This document shows, piece by piece, positions 37,841 through 47,125 of a DNA stretch of 64,000 bases. Both the position numbers and the translations under genes were made by a program. Within the stretch, counting starts at the first letter, position 1; each line of letters begins with the position of its first letter. Location of the stretch: contig NZ_JAGJCF010000001.1 of the NCBI RefSeq assembly GCF_017815135.1, positions 62,001-126,000 of the forward strand. Reading direction: 5' to 3'. The notes below the pieces were generated by a model. That model did not search any database. It was not told the DNA's origin and saw nothing but the letters and a program-made list of their open reading frames with translations. This stretch comes from Jiella mangrovi. Lineage in GTDB: Bacteria > Pseudomonadota > Alphaproteobacteria > Rhizobiales > Rhizobiaceae.

Positions 37841-38254
37841 ATGCGAAGCCTGATACTTCTCGCGGCCGCCGTTTTCATGGCCGTCCCCGCTTTTCCGCAG
37901 CCTTTCGATCCCGGCCCGCGAATCAGCGTGCCCGGCTCTTCGGTCTCGGGAATGCGCATCGACGGCGCCCCGCCGAAGCCGAGCCGGGGCATCCGCAACG
38001 CGCCCGTCTTCGGCGACACGGTCGAAGAGCGCGCCTATGGCCGCGACTATGACAACAGCTACCTGAACCCGCGCATCCCGCGCGGCGTTCATGACGAGGA
38101 TACGATCGAGATGCGCGCGCGGCAGGGCGACCGGCGGCTCGATCCGGGCCGCGCCGGCGCTTTCGCCAGGTGCGGCCCCGGCGCCATCGGCGCCAGCGAG
38201 GTGACGCGCGGCCGCACCAAGGGTTCGGGCCATCGCGCGATCATCCGCAAATAG
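37841..38254 (+). CDS. Small secreted protein of unknown function
   Basis: A 137-residue protein with a clear signal peptide (MRSLILLAAAVFMAVPAF), then a basic, proline/arginine-rich body with no membrane segment. I recognise no domain. RBS GAGGAG lies eight bases before ATG 37841. It is divergent from ureC and lies inside the urease locus. One internal cysteine is present. Confidence 0.65.
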   Translation: MRSLILLAAAVFMAVPAFPQPFDPGPRISVPGSSVSGMRIDGAPPKPSRGIRNAPVFGDTVEERAYGRDYDNSYLNPRIPRGVHDEDTIEMRARQGDRRLDPGRAGAFARCGPGAIGASEVTRGRTKGSGHRAIIRK

Positions 38255-38493
38255 ACGCCGTCCCCTCCATGCCGAGACGTCCGCCACGGCGCCGACGAAC
38301 GGCCGGGAACCTTCACCACGGTCCGCAGATTGTTGGTTGGACACATTTCGGGTGTAGAAGACTGGCCGAGTGCAGAAGACGGCCGAATGTACGAGACGGG
38401 CGGGCGTCGCGCTTTGACGGGCACCCTCACCCGGCTTTAGATTGCGGGGCCAGCCAGACGAGACCGGAGCTCCGCATTGTTGGAGGCATCATC

Positions 38494-38916
38494 ATGTTGA
38501 AGCAGACATCCCGGATCGTCGCGGTCGCGACCGTTGCCCTCGGCGTCACGATGGCGGGCCAGGCGGGAGCGCAGACGGCTGGCAGCAGCTCCTCGACGTC
38601 GATCGGAAGCAGCATCCAGTCGGGCAACGACGCCTCGCCCGATGCCACGCAGCTCAGGGCCACCCAGGGCGACTCCACGATCAATAGCTCGAATGTCGAT
38701 GCCCTGGCTCGGTCCAGCGATATCGGCACATCGGCGACCACCAGCTTCGGTTCGAATTCCGGGGCGGTGTCTTCGAGCGGGTACGAGCCGCTCGACGCCC
38801 CCAATCCCGGCTCGCTGCCGAAGCTTCCCTCCCCCAGGGTCGGCATCGACCTCAGCGCAATCCGTGCGGGGCTGGACGCGGCGCCGAGCGCGACGCCGAA
38901 CGCGGCGGGAGACTGA
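38494..38916 (+). CDS. Serine-rich secreted protein of unknown function
   Basis: A 140-residue protein with a signal peptide ending in GAQTAG, then a Ser/Ala/Thr/Gly-rich body and a C-terminal proline-containing segment (LPKLPSPRVGIDL). No domain is recognised and there is no cysteine. TGGAGG precedes ATG 38494 at good spacing. It lies on the plus strand inside the urease locus, between ureC and ureB. Confidence 0.65.
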   Translation: MLKQTSRIVAVATVALGVTMAGQAGAQTAGSSSSTSIGSSIQSGNDASPDATQLRATQGDSTINSSNVDALARSSDIGTSATTSFGSNSGAVSSSGYEPLDAPNPGSLPKLPSPRVGIDLSAIRAGLDAAPSATPNAAGD

Positions 38917-39112
38917 CAGCCGGTCGAACGGGCATGGATCTGAGTTTGGGCCGCGATCCGTCGTGCGGCAAAGGTCCCCGCTCCTTTGACGGAGGCCGGG
39001 GCGTTCCACGCATGAAGCGGCATGGGACGAGCTTGCCTCGTCATGCCGCCAAGTGTTTCCGGTCTTGCATGATCTCTTCCGAAAACCGCCCCCGGGTTCT
39101 CGGGATCATGCT

Positions 39113-39418
39113 TCAAAGGCTGCCCATAACCTTTGCGTTGAAACCATAGACCTTGCGCGCGCCGCGCAGCGGCACGAGCGTCACGTCGCGCGTCTGTCCA
39201 GGCTCGAAGCGCACCGCCGTACCGGCGGCGATGTCCAGCCTCAGCCCGCGCGCCACGTCACGGTCGAAGGACAGTGCCGGGTTGGTCTCGGCAAAATGAT
39301 AGTGGCTACCGACCTGAACGGGCCTGTCTCCGGTGTTGCTGACGCTGATCGTCCGGGTCGTTTGCCCCTCGTTCAACGTCAGCTCGCCATCCATGGGAAT
39401 GATTTCGCCGGGGATCAT
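39113..39418 (-). CDS. ureB: Urease beta subunit
   Basis: A 101-residue structural subunit of the three-subunit bacterial urease. The family sequence is clear from the start ([18 protein letters not shown]) through [14 protein letters not shown] to [15 protein letters not shown]. Length is normal. ureJ lies 131 bases upstream on the same strand. ureA, which normally precedes ureB, is absent from the window. Confidence 0.96.
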   Translation of the reverse strand: MIPGEIIPMDGELTLNEGQTTRTISVSNTGDRPVQVGSHYHFAETNPALSFDRDVARGLRLDIAAGTAVRFEPGQTRDVTLVPLRGARKVYGFNAKVMGSL

Positions 39419-39549
39419 GATCGCTCCTCATCAAGCAGGACCGGGCCTCGTCCGTGCAGCTGCCCCCGGTCATGGTCGCCGTAGTCCACGACTTCCGCAG
39501 CATGGCGCCCCGGAGCCGCGCACGGTCCGGGGCGAAGCTCGAGCAAGGC

Positions 39550-40125
39550 TCAGACGGCGAACAGCGCCAGGCCGGCGGCCGCGCCGGCAAGACCCGCCGC
39601 GCGGATCGCGACCGGCTGAGCATGGCGAACCGCGGCTGAACCGAGCCACAGCCCGACCCCGTGCAGCGCGGCCGTGGCGAGCGCGAAACCGCACGCATAA
39701 TCGAAGGCCGCAGCACCGCCGAGTTCGGAGCCGTGGGCATGGCCGTGGAACACCGCGAAGACGCCGACGATGGCGGCCGCGCCGAAGGCCGGCACGCGAA
39801 CGGACAGGGCGACCAGGAGCCCGACGGCAACGAGGGACGCCATAATCGTCGGCTCGACGAAGGGCAGCGAGACACCCGCCATGGCGAGAGCGAAACCGAC
39901 GAGCATCATGCCGACGAAGGCGGCGGGGATCGCGAATCGCGTCGCGCCCTTGAAGGTCGCGGCCCACAGACCCACGAGCAGCATCACGACGATATGATCG
40001 ATGCCGGTCAGCGGATGCGAAAGGCCGGCAAGAACAGAGCCATGCTCGGCTGGATTGAGATGGGCGAAAGCCGGAAGCGGCGTCGCGAGAACGGCGGCAG
40101 CCGCAAGAAGAGTGCGTTTCGGCAT
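39550..40125 (-). CDS. ureJ: HupE/UreJ family membrane protein (putative nickel transport/urease accessory)
   Basis: A 191-residue HupE/UreJ protein. After a signal-like segment ending in AFAH come the family motif HPLTGIDHIVVML, with histidine and aspartate residues thought to bind nickel, and GVFAVFHGHAHGSE. About six membrane segments are visible. HupE/UreJ proteins are linked with nickel supply to hydrogenase or urease. ATG 40125 (MPKRTLLAAAA) is chosen; the long in-frame extension upstream lacks family features. It lies upstream of ureB in the same direction. Confidence 0.9.
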   Translation of the reverse strand: MPKRTLLAAAAVLATPLPAFAHLNPAEHGSVLAGLSHPLTGIDHIVVMLLVGLWAATFKGATRFAIPAAFVGMMLVGFALAMAGVSLPFVEPTIMASLVAVGLLVALSVRVPAFGAAAIVGVFAVFHGHAHGSELGGAAAFDYACGFALATAALHGVGLWLGSAAVRHAQPVAIRAAGLAGAAAGLALFAV

Positions 40126-40526
40126 AAAGTCCCTCGGAATTGGTCGACCGGCGCCCCGACTTGGGTCGCGCCCCAGCCGTCGATGAGATTGCAGTAAGCC
40201 CGGGGCGAAAAGCCAGCAGGATTTTCTGCCCCGAGCCGGCGCGATGATGTTGTCGCCGGCCGCTCCTGTCAAAGCCTTTCTGGGCATGATGAATGGACTT
40301 TGCCCGATCGCGTCCCGCATCGCACAAAAGTCGGAACCGCCGAGCGGTTTCGTCAAAGCCGAATTTCGGGTCGCACGGCACGTCAACCATGTCTCGTCTC
40401 ACGCCTTCGCTCACGCATTCGTTGCCTTGCACCAGCGCGAGCGGCACCACATAATAACGCTGGGGAAGGTCGAAGCTCAGGCGCCAAAGATCCGGGCGAC
40501 TTTCCGCGACAGGTTGGAGAGAACTC
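40126..40526. other. Non-coding stretch upstream of ureJ
   Basis: These 401 bases were read for ureA or ureD remnants in all frames; nothing like either was found. Open frames on both strands lack family features or ribosome-binding sites. The region should carry the promoter of ureJ-ureB (minus) and of the small plus-strand gene at 40527. Confidence 0.45.
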
Positions 40527-40802
40527 ATGCGCCGCCGTATCTTTTACGGTCTCGTCGCCGCGAGCGCATTGGTCGGCGTCACGGCCTACACCGCCCCGGC
40601 CGGAGACCCGCATCCGATGATCGTGCGCGTCGTCACCATCGGCGACAGGACCGGCCCTGCCTTCTACTCGTCGCTGGAACAGGGCTATCGCTTCGTCGGG
40701 GGGGAGACCGTGCGCGCGGCCGACGCCATCATGGCGGGATCGGGCCTTGCCCCGGAGGCAGCCGCCGCCCAGATCGAGACCGCCGGAATCAAGGGCCACT
40801 GA
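40527..40802 (+). CDS. Small exported protein of unknown function
   Basis: A 91-residue protein with a short signal-like N-terminus (MRRRIFYGLVAASALVGVTAYT). The body VRVVTIGDRTGPAFYSSLEQ ends in a region rich in alanine. No domain is recognised. A GGAGAG sequence precedes ATG 40527. It is divergent from ureJ. Confidence 0.55.
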   Translation: MRRRIFYGLVAASALVGVTAYTAPAGDPHPMIVRVVTIGDRTGPAFYSSLEQGYRFVGGETVRAADAIMAGSGLAPEAAAAQIETAGIKGH

Positions 40803-41004
40803 CAAGCCTTCGCCAGAGCGCAAGCTGGGCCTTTGAAGACCCGCGACCGATTCTGGCAAGCAGCACCGTGGCAAGGCTCCCCGACACCGCCTCGCTCCAA
40901 GATCTTCGAACCGCGCGCTTCGAGACGATCCGTCCGCGGCGTCGGGGTGCCGGTTTTCGGCGCCTTGCCGGCAGCGAAGACCGAACAGCCCGCTTGTGCC
41001 GGAA

Positions 41005-42369
41005 TCAGATCGTCGTCAGCAGCTCGTCGAGGCCCTTTCGGGTCGCGTCCACTATGGTGTCGACGTGTTCCTTCTCGACGATCAGCGGCGGACAGAATGC
41101 CAGGCAGTCGCCGATCGCGCGGGTGATGACGCCGTTTGCCTGGATGAGACCGAAGGCTTTCGCCGCCATCGCGCCGGCCGGCTGCATCGCCACCTTGGCC
41201 TTCTTGTCGGTGACGAGTTCGATCGCGCCGATCAGCCCGACGCCGCGAACTTCTCCGACGAGCGGATGATCGGCGAGCGAGCCCAAGGCATCCTGGAAAT
41301 AGGGGGCAAGTTCGGCCGCATGCTCGACCAGCCGCCTTTCCTCGATGATCGCGAGGTTCTCCAGAGCCACGGCGGCCGCGACCGGGTGGCCGGAGGCGGT
41401 ATAGCCGTGTCCGAAAGTGCCGATCTCCGACGACTGGTCGGCCACCGGCTGATAGACGCGGTCGTTGATCAGCAGCGCCGAGATCGGCAGATAGGACGAT
41501 GACAGCGCCTTGGAGACGGTCATGATGTCCGGCTCGATGCCATAGGTCTGACAGCCGAACATCTGGCCCGTTCGTCCGAAACCGCAGATCACCTCGTCGG
41601 CGACGAGGAGGATGTCGTACTTCTTCAGGACCGCCTGGATCTTTGCCCAATAGATCTTCGGCGGCACGATGACGCCGCCGGCACCCATCACCGGCTCGCC
41701 GATGAAGGCGGCGATCGTTTCGGGACCTTCGGCCTGGATCATCGCTTCGAGATCGGCCGCGCAGCGGCTGGCGAACTCCTCCTCGCTCTCGCCCTCATGG
41801 CCCTCGCGCCAGTAATGCGGGCAGGTCGTGTGGAGGATGCCCTCCATCGGCAGGTCGAAGGAGCGATGGTTGTTGGGCAGGCCGGTCAGGCTTGCCGAGG
41901 CGAGCGTCACCCCGTGATAGCCCTTGATCCGGCTGATGATCTTCTTCTTCTCCGGCTGGCCGAGCGCGTTGGAGCGATAGCGCACGAGCTTGATCATCGT
42001 GTCGTTGGCTTCGGAGCCGGAATTGGTGAAATACGCCTTCGACATCTTCACCGGCGCCATCGCCACGAGCTTTTCGGCGAGCTCGATCGCCGGGGTGTGC
42101 GATTTCTGGGTGAAGGTGTGGTAGAAATTCAGCTTCTGCATCTGCCGGCTGGCCGCGTCCGCCAGACGCTTCTCGCCGAAGCCGACGGCCACCGACCAGA
42201 GCCCCGCCATCGCCTCGATGTAGCGATTGCCGTCCGTGTCGGTCACATACATCCCCTCGCCGCTTTCGATGACGATCGGACCCGTTTCCTCGTGGCGGCG
42301 TGCATTGGTGTAGCTGTGCAGGTGATAGGCGACGTCGCGCGCCTCGATCGAGTTCGGGTTGAGGGTCAT
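41005..42369 (-). CDS. Class III PLP-dependent aminotransferase (omega-aminotransferase)
   Basis: A 454-residue fold-type I transaminase. The PLP lysine lies in TVSKALSSSYLP, the conserved aspartate in LLVADEVICGFGRTG, and the phosphate-binding NSGSEANDT is present. Features such as NFYHTFTQKSH and SIGEVRGVGLIGAIEL-type segments suggest the beta-alanine/putrescine/taurine-pyruvate group, which moves terminal amino groups to pyruvate. The exact substrate is not decided. ATG 42369 gives the family N-terminus; the frame is open much further upstream, but that part is arginine-rich and unlike a protein of this family. Confidence 0.88.
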   Translation of the reverse strand: MTLNPNSIEARDVAYHLHSYTNARRHEETGPIVIESGEGMYVTDTDGNRYIEAMAGLWSVAVGFGEKRLADAASRQMQKLNFYHTFTQKSHTPAIELAEKLVAMAPVKMSKAYFTNSGSEANDTMIKLVRYRSNALGQPEKKKIISRIKGYHGVTLASASLTGLPNNHRSFDLPMEGILHTTCPHYWREGHEGESEEEFASRCAADLEAMIQAEGPETIAAFIGEPVMGAGGVIVPPKIYWAKIQAVLKKYDILLVADEVICGFGRTGQMFGCQTYGIEPDIMTVSKALSSSYLPISALLINDRVYQPVADQSSEIGTFGHGYTASGHPVAAAVALENLAIIEERRLVEHAAELAPYFQDALGSLADHPLVGEVRGVGLIGAIELVTDKKAKVAMQPAGAMAAKAFGLIQANGVITRAIGDCLAFCPPLIVEKEHVDTIVDATRKGLDELLTTI

Positions 42370-42613
42370 TGGGGAGGCTCCAACGGAGGATGGCAGGCCC
42401 GGCACGATACGCAGGTTTGCGACCTCTCGCGCAGGGGACGGACGGCGCGCCTGCGCCCCATCGTTTCGACTTATAAGCCGACTGGCACGTCTTCGCCATG
42501 AGCCAGACGGCGAAGTGTCGCAACGATCAACCGGGCGACGGAACGATCTTGGCGACCTCGCAATACGAACGCTGCAACGCCTTCGGCTAACGGACGCCGC
42601 TCTGTCACAGGCT

Positions 42614-45337
42614 TCACGGCGTCTTGAGAAGCCGCTCCAGATAGTCCCGCTCCTGCTGGGGTGAGAGCTGGTTGCCGAGACGTTTGCGGATCTGGTCGAG
42701 AATGCGCCGTGCACGCTGGGTGTCGATCTCGTCGGGAACGCCGACGTCCTCGCCGAAATCCGGTCCCTGGGTGCTGCGCTGGCGACCGAGCGGATCGCGG
42801 CTCGACTGATTCATCTGCCGACCACCGAAGCCCTGCCCCATCTGGCCCTGGCCGGGTTGCTGCCCCTGCTGCATGGCCTGTTGCATCTGCTGCATCATGT
42901 TCTGGGCACCCCGCCTCAGGGCTTCCAGTGCCTTGCCCTGATGGCCGAAGGCGTCGCCGTCGCGGCCCTTGCCGAGCGAGCCTTCGGCATTGCCCATCTC
43001 GCGGCCGGCCTCGCCGAAGTCGTCCGAGGGCTGCATCCCCATGCCCTCGAGCTGCTTCTTCATACCGTCGAGTTCGCTCTGCAACTGGCCCTGCTGCTTT
43101 TGCAGCTCCTTCATCATCTCCTGAAGCTGTTCGGCGCTCATCTGACCGCCCGGCTGCTGGCCTTGCTGGTTCTCGCCTTGCTGCTGCTGATCCTGCTGGC
43201 CTTGCTGACCCTGCTGCTGTTGCCCCTGCTGTTGCTGTTGCTGTTGCTGACGATACATCTGACGGCCGAGATCGTAGGTCTGGTCGCGCAACTCCTGCTG
43301 GCGCTGCAGGAGCTCGCCCATCTTGTTCATCTGCTCCTGCATGGGGTTCTGCTGGCCTTGCCCCTGCTGCTGCTGGCCCGGCCGCATGGCCTGGAGATTG
43401 TCCATCATCTGCTGCAGCTCGGACAAAAGCTGCTGGGCCGCGTCCTTGGAGCCGGACTTCGCCAGATCCTCGATCCGGTCGAGCATCTTCTGAAGATCCT
43501 GCGGCCGGACCTCCTGCATGTTCTGCGACTGCATCTCCTGCTGGCTCATTGGCGGCATGTTCTTCATCTGCTCGGCCAGCGCCTGCATGTATTCCTGCAT
43601 CGCCTCGCGCAGTTCCTGCATCAGCTGGTCGATCTCCTCGTTCGAGGCGCCGTTCTCCAGGGCCTCGGCGAGTTTTTCCCGCGCCTCGCGCAGCCGGCGC
43701 TCGGCCAGCGATACGTCGCCATCCTCGATTCCGAGCGCGATCTCCCACATGAAATCTGCCGCCGATCGCAAGGTATCGTCGTCACGGGCCGTGGCGATAC
43801 GGGTCCGCACGGCCTTCAGCGCCAGATAGTCGGACGGGCTCTCGCCGAACTCCTCGCCGCGCAGCGTCACGGCGTCGAGCATGTCGACGACCCGCCGCGA
43901 CTGATTGGCGTCGAGAGCAAGGATCCGCCGCTGCTCGACGACCGCCCGTGCCAGCGGATTGAGAAACCGGCGCTCGGGCAGCGTGATCGTCTTGGTCTCG
44001 GAGCGCCCGACCTGGCCGGCATCGTCCTCGGCCAGAAGCGTCAGCCCGACTTTTGCACCTGCATAGGGGCTTTCGGTCAGATCGACGCTCGTCTTCGCCG
44101 CCGCCTTGCCCTCGCTGCGCCGGGGCAGAGCGAGGCGCATTTCCGGCGTCGGGTAAAGTGGCCTTGCGCCGGCGGCTTCGTCTCCCTCCAGGGTGATCTC
44201 GCCACGGGCCCTGCGCACGCCGAAGTCGTCGCCGACTTCATAGGCAAGCTGCAGGGCGCCGTTTCTCGCTTCACTCGGCTCTTCGGTAAAGGCGATCGTC
44301 GGCGCGTCGTCGGGAGTGACGTCGAACTGCCACGCGCCGAGCGTGGAGAAACTCGTCGCAACCTCAAGCGAACCGCCTTCGGAGAGCGTGTATTCGAAGT
44401 CGCGTGGCCCCGCCGGCAGCGATGATTCGGATGGTTTTGCGGCCGTGGCGTCGGCGGTGGCCTGCCCCTCCTCAGGGGCCGTTCCGCCAGCCTCAGCCGC
44501 CTCTGCGTCCTTTTCCGCAGCTTCCGCCGCCGCCTTTGCGGCCTCGACCTCGGCCGTGGAGGGGACTTCGACCGCCTCGGCGCCCGCACGCACGGGCGCA
44601 AAACTCACATCGACGCCATCGCCCTCGCTGACGCGAAGAGAGAATTTCGAACCCTGCGGCACGGTGATCTTGTCGGGATCGGCCGCCGAAAGAAAGATCG
44701 GCGCGCGCCGGGTATAGGCCGGCGGTGTCACCCAGGCATCGACCCGGCGTCCCGCAGCCTCGGCGGTCTGCGGCTGCAGAAAGGCGTCCGCGATCCGTCC
44801 GCCGCCGGGGCCGAACGAAAAGGCAAAACCCGTGACGAGAAGGAGAGCGCAAACGGCGCGCAGTCCGATCGGGTCGAGCCGCTCGCTGCGCGTCACCGGT
44901 GCGCCACCGGCAAGATGCCTCAGATTGCCGGCCATTCGCCGCTGGTGCTCGCGCCACAGCGCCAGTGCGAAAGGATCGTCGCTGCCGGGGCCCTCGCCTT
45001 GCGTGCGCAAGGGCTGATGGGAAAGCCGGCTCGTCGCCTCGATGCGGCGATCGACCTCGGCGTCGGTTGGAACGCGTAGCCTGCCGCGGCCGAAGACGAG
45101 CGAAGCGATCGAGGCGATGGCCAGGACACAGAACAGGCCGAGCATCACGAGGCGCAGCGTATCCGGCATCAGACGAAAGAGACCGAACCAGGCAAAGGCC
45201 AGGAACAGCGCGATCGTGCAGACGAGACCGAGCACTGCCGGCCAGGAGCGTTCGAGGATGATCGACGCGAAGGTCGTCCTGCGTGTCCAGCCGAGACGCC
45301 GGGTCGGTTGCCATGTCCTTGCCGCGTCGTCCGCCAT
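42614..45337 (-). CDS. TIGR02302-family large membrane protein with glutamine-rich C-terminal region
   Basis: A 907-residue protein of the alphaproteobacterial TIGR02302 (DUF4175-related) family, function unknown. Two or three membrane segments lie in the first ~185 residues (for example AVLGLVCTIALFLAFAWFGLF). An Ala/Glu-rich stretch (about 285-345), a beta-rich middle and a helical part follow. From about residue 600 it becomes strongly Gln/Met/Gly-rich, with Q-homopolymer runs coded by CAG/CAA. It ends in a charged segment (SPQQERDYLERLL). ATG 45337 fits the family. It lies downstream of lysA on the same strand, the usual context. Confidence 0.85.
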   Translation of the reverse strand: MADDAARTWQPTRRLGWTRRTTFASIILERSWPAVLGLVCTIALFLAFAWFGLFRLMPDTLRLVMLGLFCVLAIASIASLVFGRGRLRVPTDAEVDRRIEATSRLSHQPLRTQGEGPGSDDPFALALWREHQRRMAGNLRHLAGGAPVTRSERLDPIGLRAVCALLLVTGFAFSFGPGGGRIADAFLQPQTAEAAGRRVDAWVTPPAYTRRAPIFLSAADPDKITVPQGSKFSLRVSEGDGVDVSFAPVRAGAEAVEVPSTAEVEAAKAAAEAAEKDAEAAEAGGTAPEEGQATADATAAKPSESSLPAGPRDFEYTLSEGGSLEVATSFSTLGAWQFDVTPDDAPTIAFTEEPSEARNGALQLAYEVGDDFGVRRARGEITLEGDEAAGARPLYPTPEMRLALPRRSEGKAAAKTSVDLTESPYAGAKVGLTLLAEDDAGQVGRSETKTITLPERRFLNPLARAVVEQRRILALDANQSRRVVDMLDAVTLRGEEFGESPSDYLALKAVRTRIATARDDDTLRSAADFMWEIALGIEDGDVSLAERRLREAREKLAEALENGASNEEIDQLMQELREAMQEYMQALAEQMKNMPPMSQQEMQSQNMQEVRPQDLQKMLDRIEDLAKSGSKDAAQQLLSELQQMMDNLQAMRPGQQQQGQGQQNPMQEQMNKMGELLQRQQELRDQTYDLGRQMYRQQQQQQQQGQQQQGQQGQQDQQQQGENQQGQQPGGQMSAEQLQEMMKELQKQQGQLQSELDGMKKQLEGMGMQPSDDFGEAGREMGNAEGSLGKGRDGDAFGHQGKALEALRRGAQNMMQQMQQAMQQGQQPGQGQMGQGFGGRQMNQSSRDPLGRQRSTQGPDFGEDVGVPDEIDTQRARRILDQIRKRLGNQLSPQQERDYLERLLKTP

Positions 45338-45481
45338 GCCCTGCCCCGCTTTGCACCACCGAAAGCTGAACCTAACAGGATTTGCGGCGATGTGGAGGCG
45401 GCTGACGGGAGTGTGAAGACCGTTTGGCGTCAATGAATTGGGTCGTCGTGCCGCATCCTCGACGAATACGGCCTCAAAGCC

Positions 45482-46756
45482 TCAATCCTCGCCGCCCAGC
45501 CATGCCGGCAAATGGTCGAGACCGATCAATTCGTCGATCGTCTGGCGCGGGCGCACCACCGCGAAGGCGTCCCCGTTGACCAACACCTCCGCCACCAGCG
45601 GTCGCGAGTTGTAGCTCGACGACTGCACCGCGCCGTAAGCCCCTGCGGAAGAGACGTAGACGAGGTCGCCGGCCTTCACCTTTGCCATGTCGCGGTCTTT
45701 GGCGAGAAAATCGCCGCTCTCGCAGACTGGACCGACGACATCGACGATGAAACGCTCGTCGCCATCGGGCTCGACCACCGGCGAAATGTCGTGCCAGGCG
45801 TCGTAGAGGGTCGGGCGAATGAGATCGTTCATCGCACCGTCGACGATGAGAAAGGTCTTGCCCTCGGTTTCCTTCACGTAGATCACGCGCGAAACGAGAA
45901 TGCCGGCATTCGCCGCGATCAGCCGGCCCGGTTCGAATACCACCTTGCAGCCGAGGTCGCGCACATGGCGCTTGACGATCTCGGCATAGGCCGGCGGTTC
46001 AGGCGGCGGCTGGTTGTCGCGCCGATAGGGAACGCCGAGGCCACCGCCGAGATCGACGTGGCTGATCGGATGACCATGTTCGCGAAGTTTGCGGACGAGA
46101 TTGGCAAGCCGCCCGAACGCACGGTCGAAGGGCTCGAGCGCCTCGATCTGGCTGCCGATATGCATATCAATGCCGGTGACGGCGATGCCGGGAAGATCGC
46201 GCGCCCGTTCGTAGACGGCTTCCGCCTGATCGAAGGCGATGCCGAACTTGTCGGATTTCTTTCCTGTGGAAATCTTGGCGTGACCACCCGCATCGACATC
46301 GGGATTGATCCGGAAGGAGACGTTTGCGGTGACGCCGGCAAGGACGGCGCGCGCCGAAATGGCCTGAAGCTCGGGCTCCGATTCGACGTTGAAGCAGAAG
46401 ATCCCCGAGGCGAGCGCCACATCGATCTCCGAGACAGTCTTGCCGACGCCCGAGAACATGATCTTGTCGGGGGAAATACCGGCGCGCAGCGCCCGTATCA
46501 GCTCGCCGCCCGAGACGACGTCTGCGCCGGCGCCGGCCCTGGCCAGCGTCGCGATGACGGCCTGATTGGAATTGGCCTTCAAGGCATAGCAGACCAGCGC
46601 ATCGATATCCGAGAAGGCCGTCGCAAAGACCTCGTAGTGGCGCGTCAGGGTCGCCGTCGAATAGCAGTAGAATGGCGTGCCCACCTCGGCTGCGATCGTC
46701 TCGATCGGCACGCCCTCCGCCTGAAGACGGCCGTTGCGATATTCGAAATGGTTCAT
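45482..46756 (-). CDS. lysA: Diaminopimelate decarboxylase
   Basis: A 424-residue PLP enzyme that makes lysine from meso-diaminopimelate, the last step of the pathway. The PLP lysine is in CYALKANSNQAV. The glycine-rich HVDLGGGLGVPY, the FEPGRLIAANAG motif and C-terminal VGPVCESGDFLAKDR, which holds the active-site cysteine from the partner subunit, are all present. It starts four bases after the lptM stop and is likely in one operon argH-lptM-lysA. Confidence 0.97.
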   Translation of the reverse strand: MNHFEYRNGRLQAEGVPIETIAAEVGTPFYCYSTATLTRHYEVFATAFSDIDALVCYALKANSNQAVIATLARAGAGADVVSGGELIRALRAGISPDKIMFSGVGKTVSEIDVALASGIFCFNVESEPELQAISARAVLAGVTANVSFRINPDVDAGGHAKISTGKKSDKFGIAFDQAEAVYERARDLPGIAVTGIDMHIGSQIEALEPFDRAFGRLANLVRKLREHGHPISHVDLGGGLGVPYRRDNQPPPEPPAYAEIVKRHVRDLGCKVVFEPGRLIAANAGILVSRVIYVKETEGKTFLIVDGAMNDLIRPTLYDAWHDISPVVEPDGDERFIVDVVGPVCESGDFLAKDRDMAKVKAGDLVYVSSAGAYGAVQSSSYNSRPLVAEVLVNGDAFAVVRPRQTIDELIGLDHLPAWLGGED

Positions 46757-46760
46757 GATC

Positions 46761-47039
46761 TCAGTTCAAAAGGGGGTCGAGCACGAACGGGCGCGCCGGG
46801 ACGTCGTTCTTCGAGACCTCCGCGCCACTGATCGACAGATTGCGGCCCGAGGCGGTGAGGGAATCGGGTCTTAGCGCCTTGGCGGTATCGGAGCCCTTGC
46901 TGGAACCCCGGTCTGCCGTGACGACCGGCGGGACCTTTTTCGTCGACGGTGCGACGGGCAGATTCTTGACGCCGCACCCGGCCAGCACTCCAGCGCCAAG
47001 GAGGGTTGCCCAAACCAGCTTCACAAATCGCTCTCTCAT
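46761..47039 (-). CDS. lptM: Small lipoprotein, LptM-like
   Basis: A 92-residue lipoprotein. The N-terminal signal with lipobox L-A-G-C (Cys22) is followed directly by GVKNLPVAPSTKK, as in the LptM (YifL) family, which helps mature the LptDE LPS-export complex. The rest is proline/serine-rich. Position between argH and lysA is the usual alphaproteobacterial context. The proposed LPS role comes from the family, not from this sequence. Confidence 0.8.
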   Translation of the reverse strand: MRERFVKLVWATLLGAGVLAGCGVKNLPVAPSTKKVPPVVTADRGSSKGSDTAKALRPDSLTASGRNLSISGAEVSKNDVPARPFVLDPLLN

Positions 47040-47125
47040 TTCGAAATGCCCCGGCTTTGCACGCAACCCCGACCGTCGGCGACGGTGATAGCCGGTTCGC
47101 TCGCCAAATGCATCCGTCCCGACGC

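Noticed and set aside
39470-40528. A long minus-strand frame across ureJ, checked as a possible ureA or ureD remnant
   Set aside because: No UreA or UreD motifs are present in any frame, and ureJ occupies a different frame with clear family features.
42857-44425. A leucine-rich 522-codon plus-strand frame that looks like a membrane protein
   Set aside because: It is the antisense of the CAG/CAA glutamine repeats in the TIGR02302 gene.
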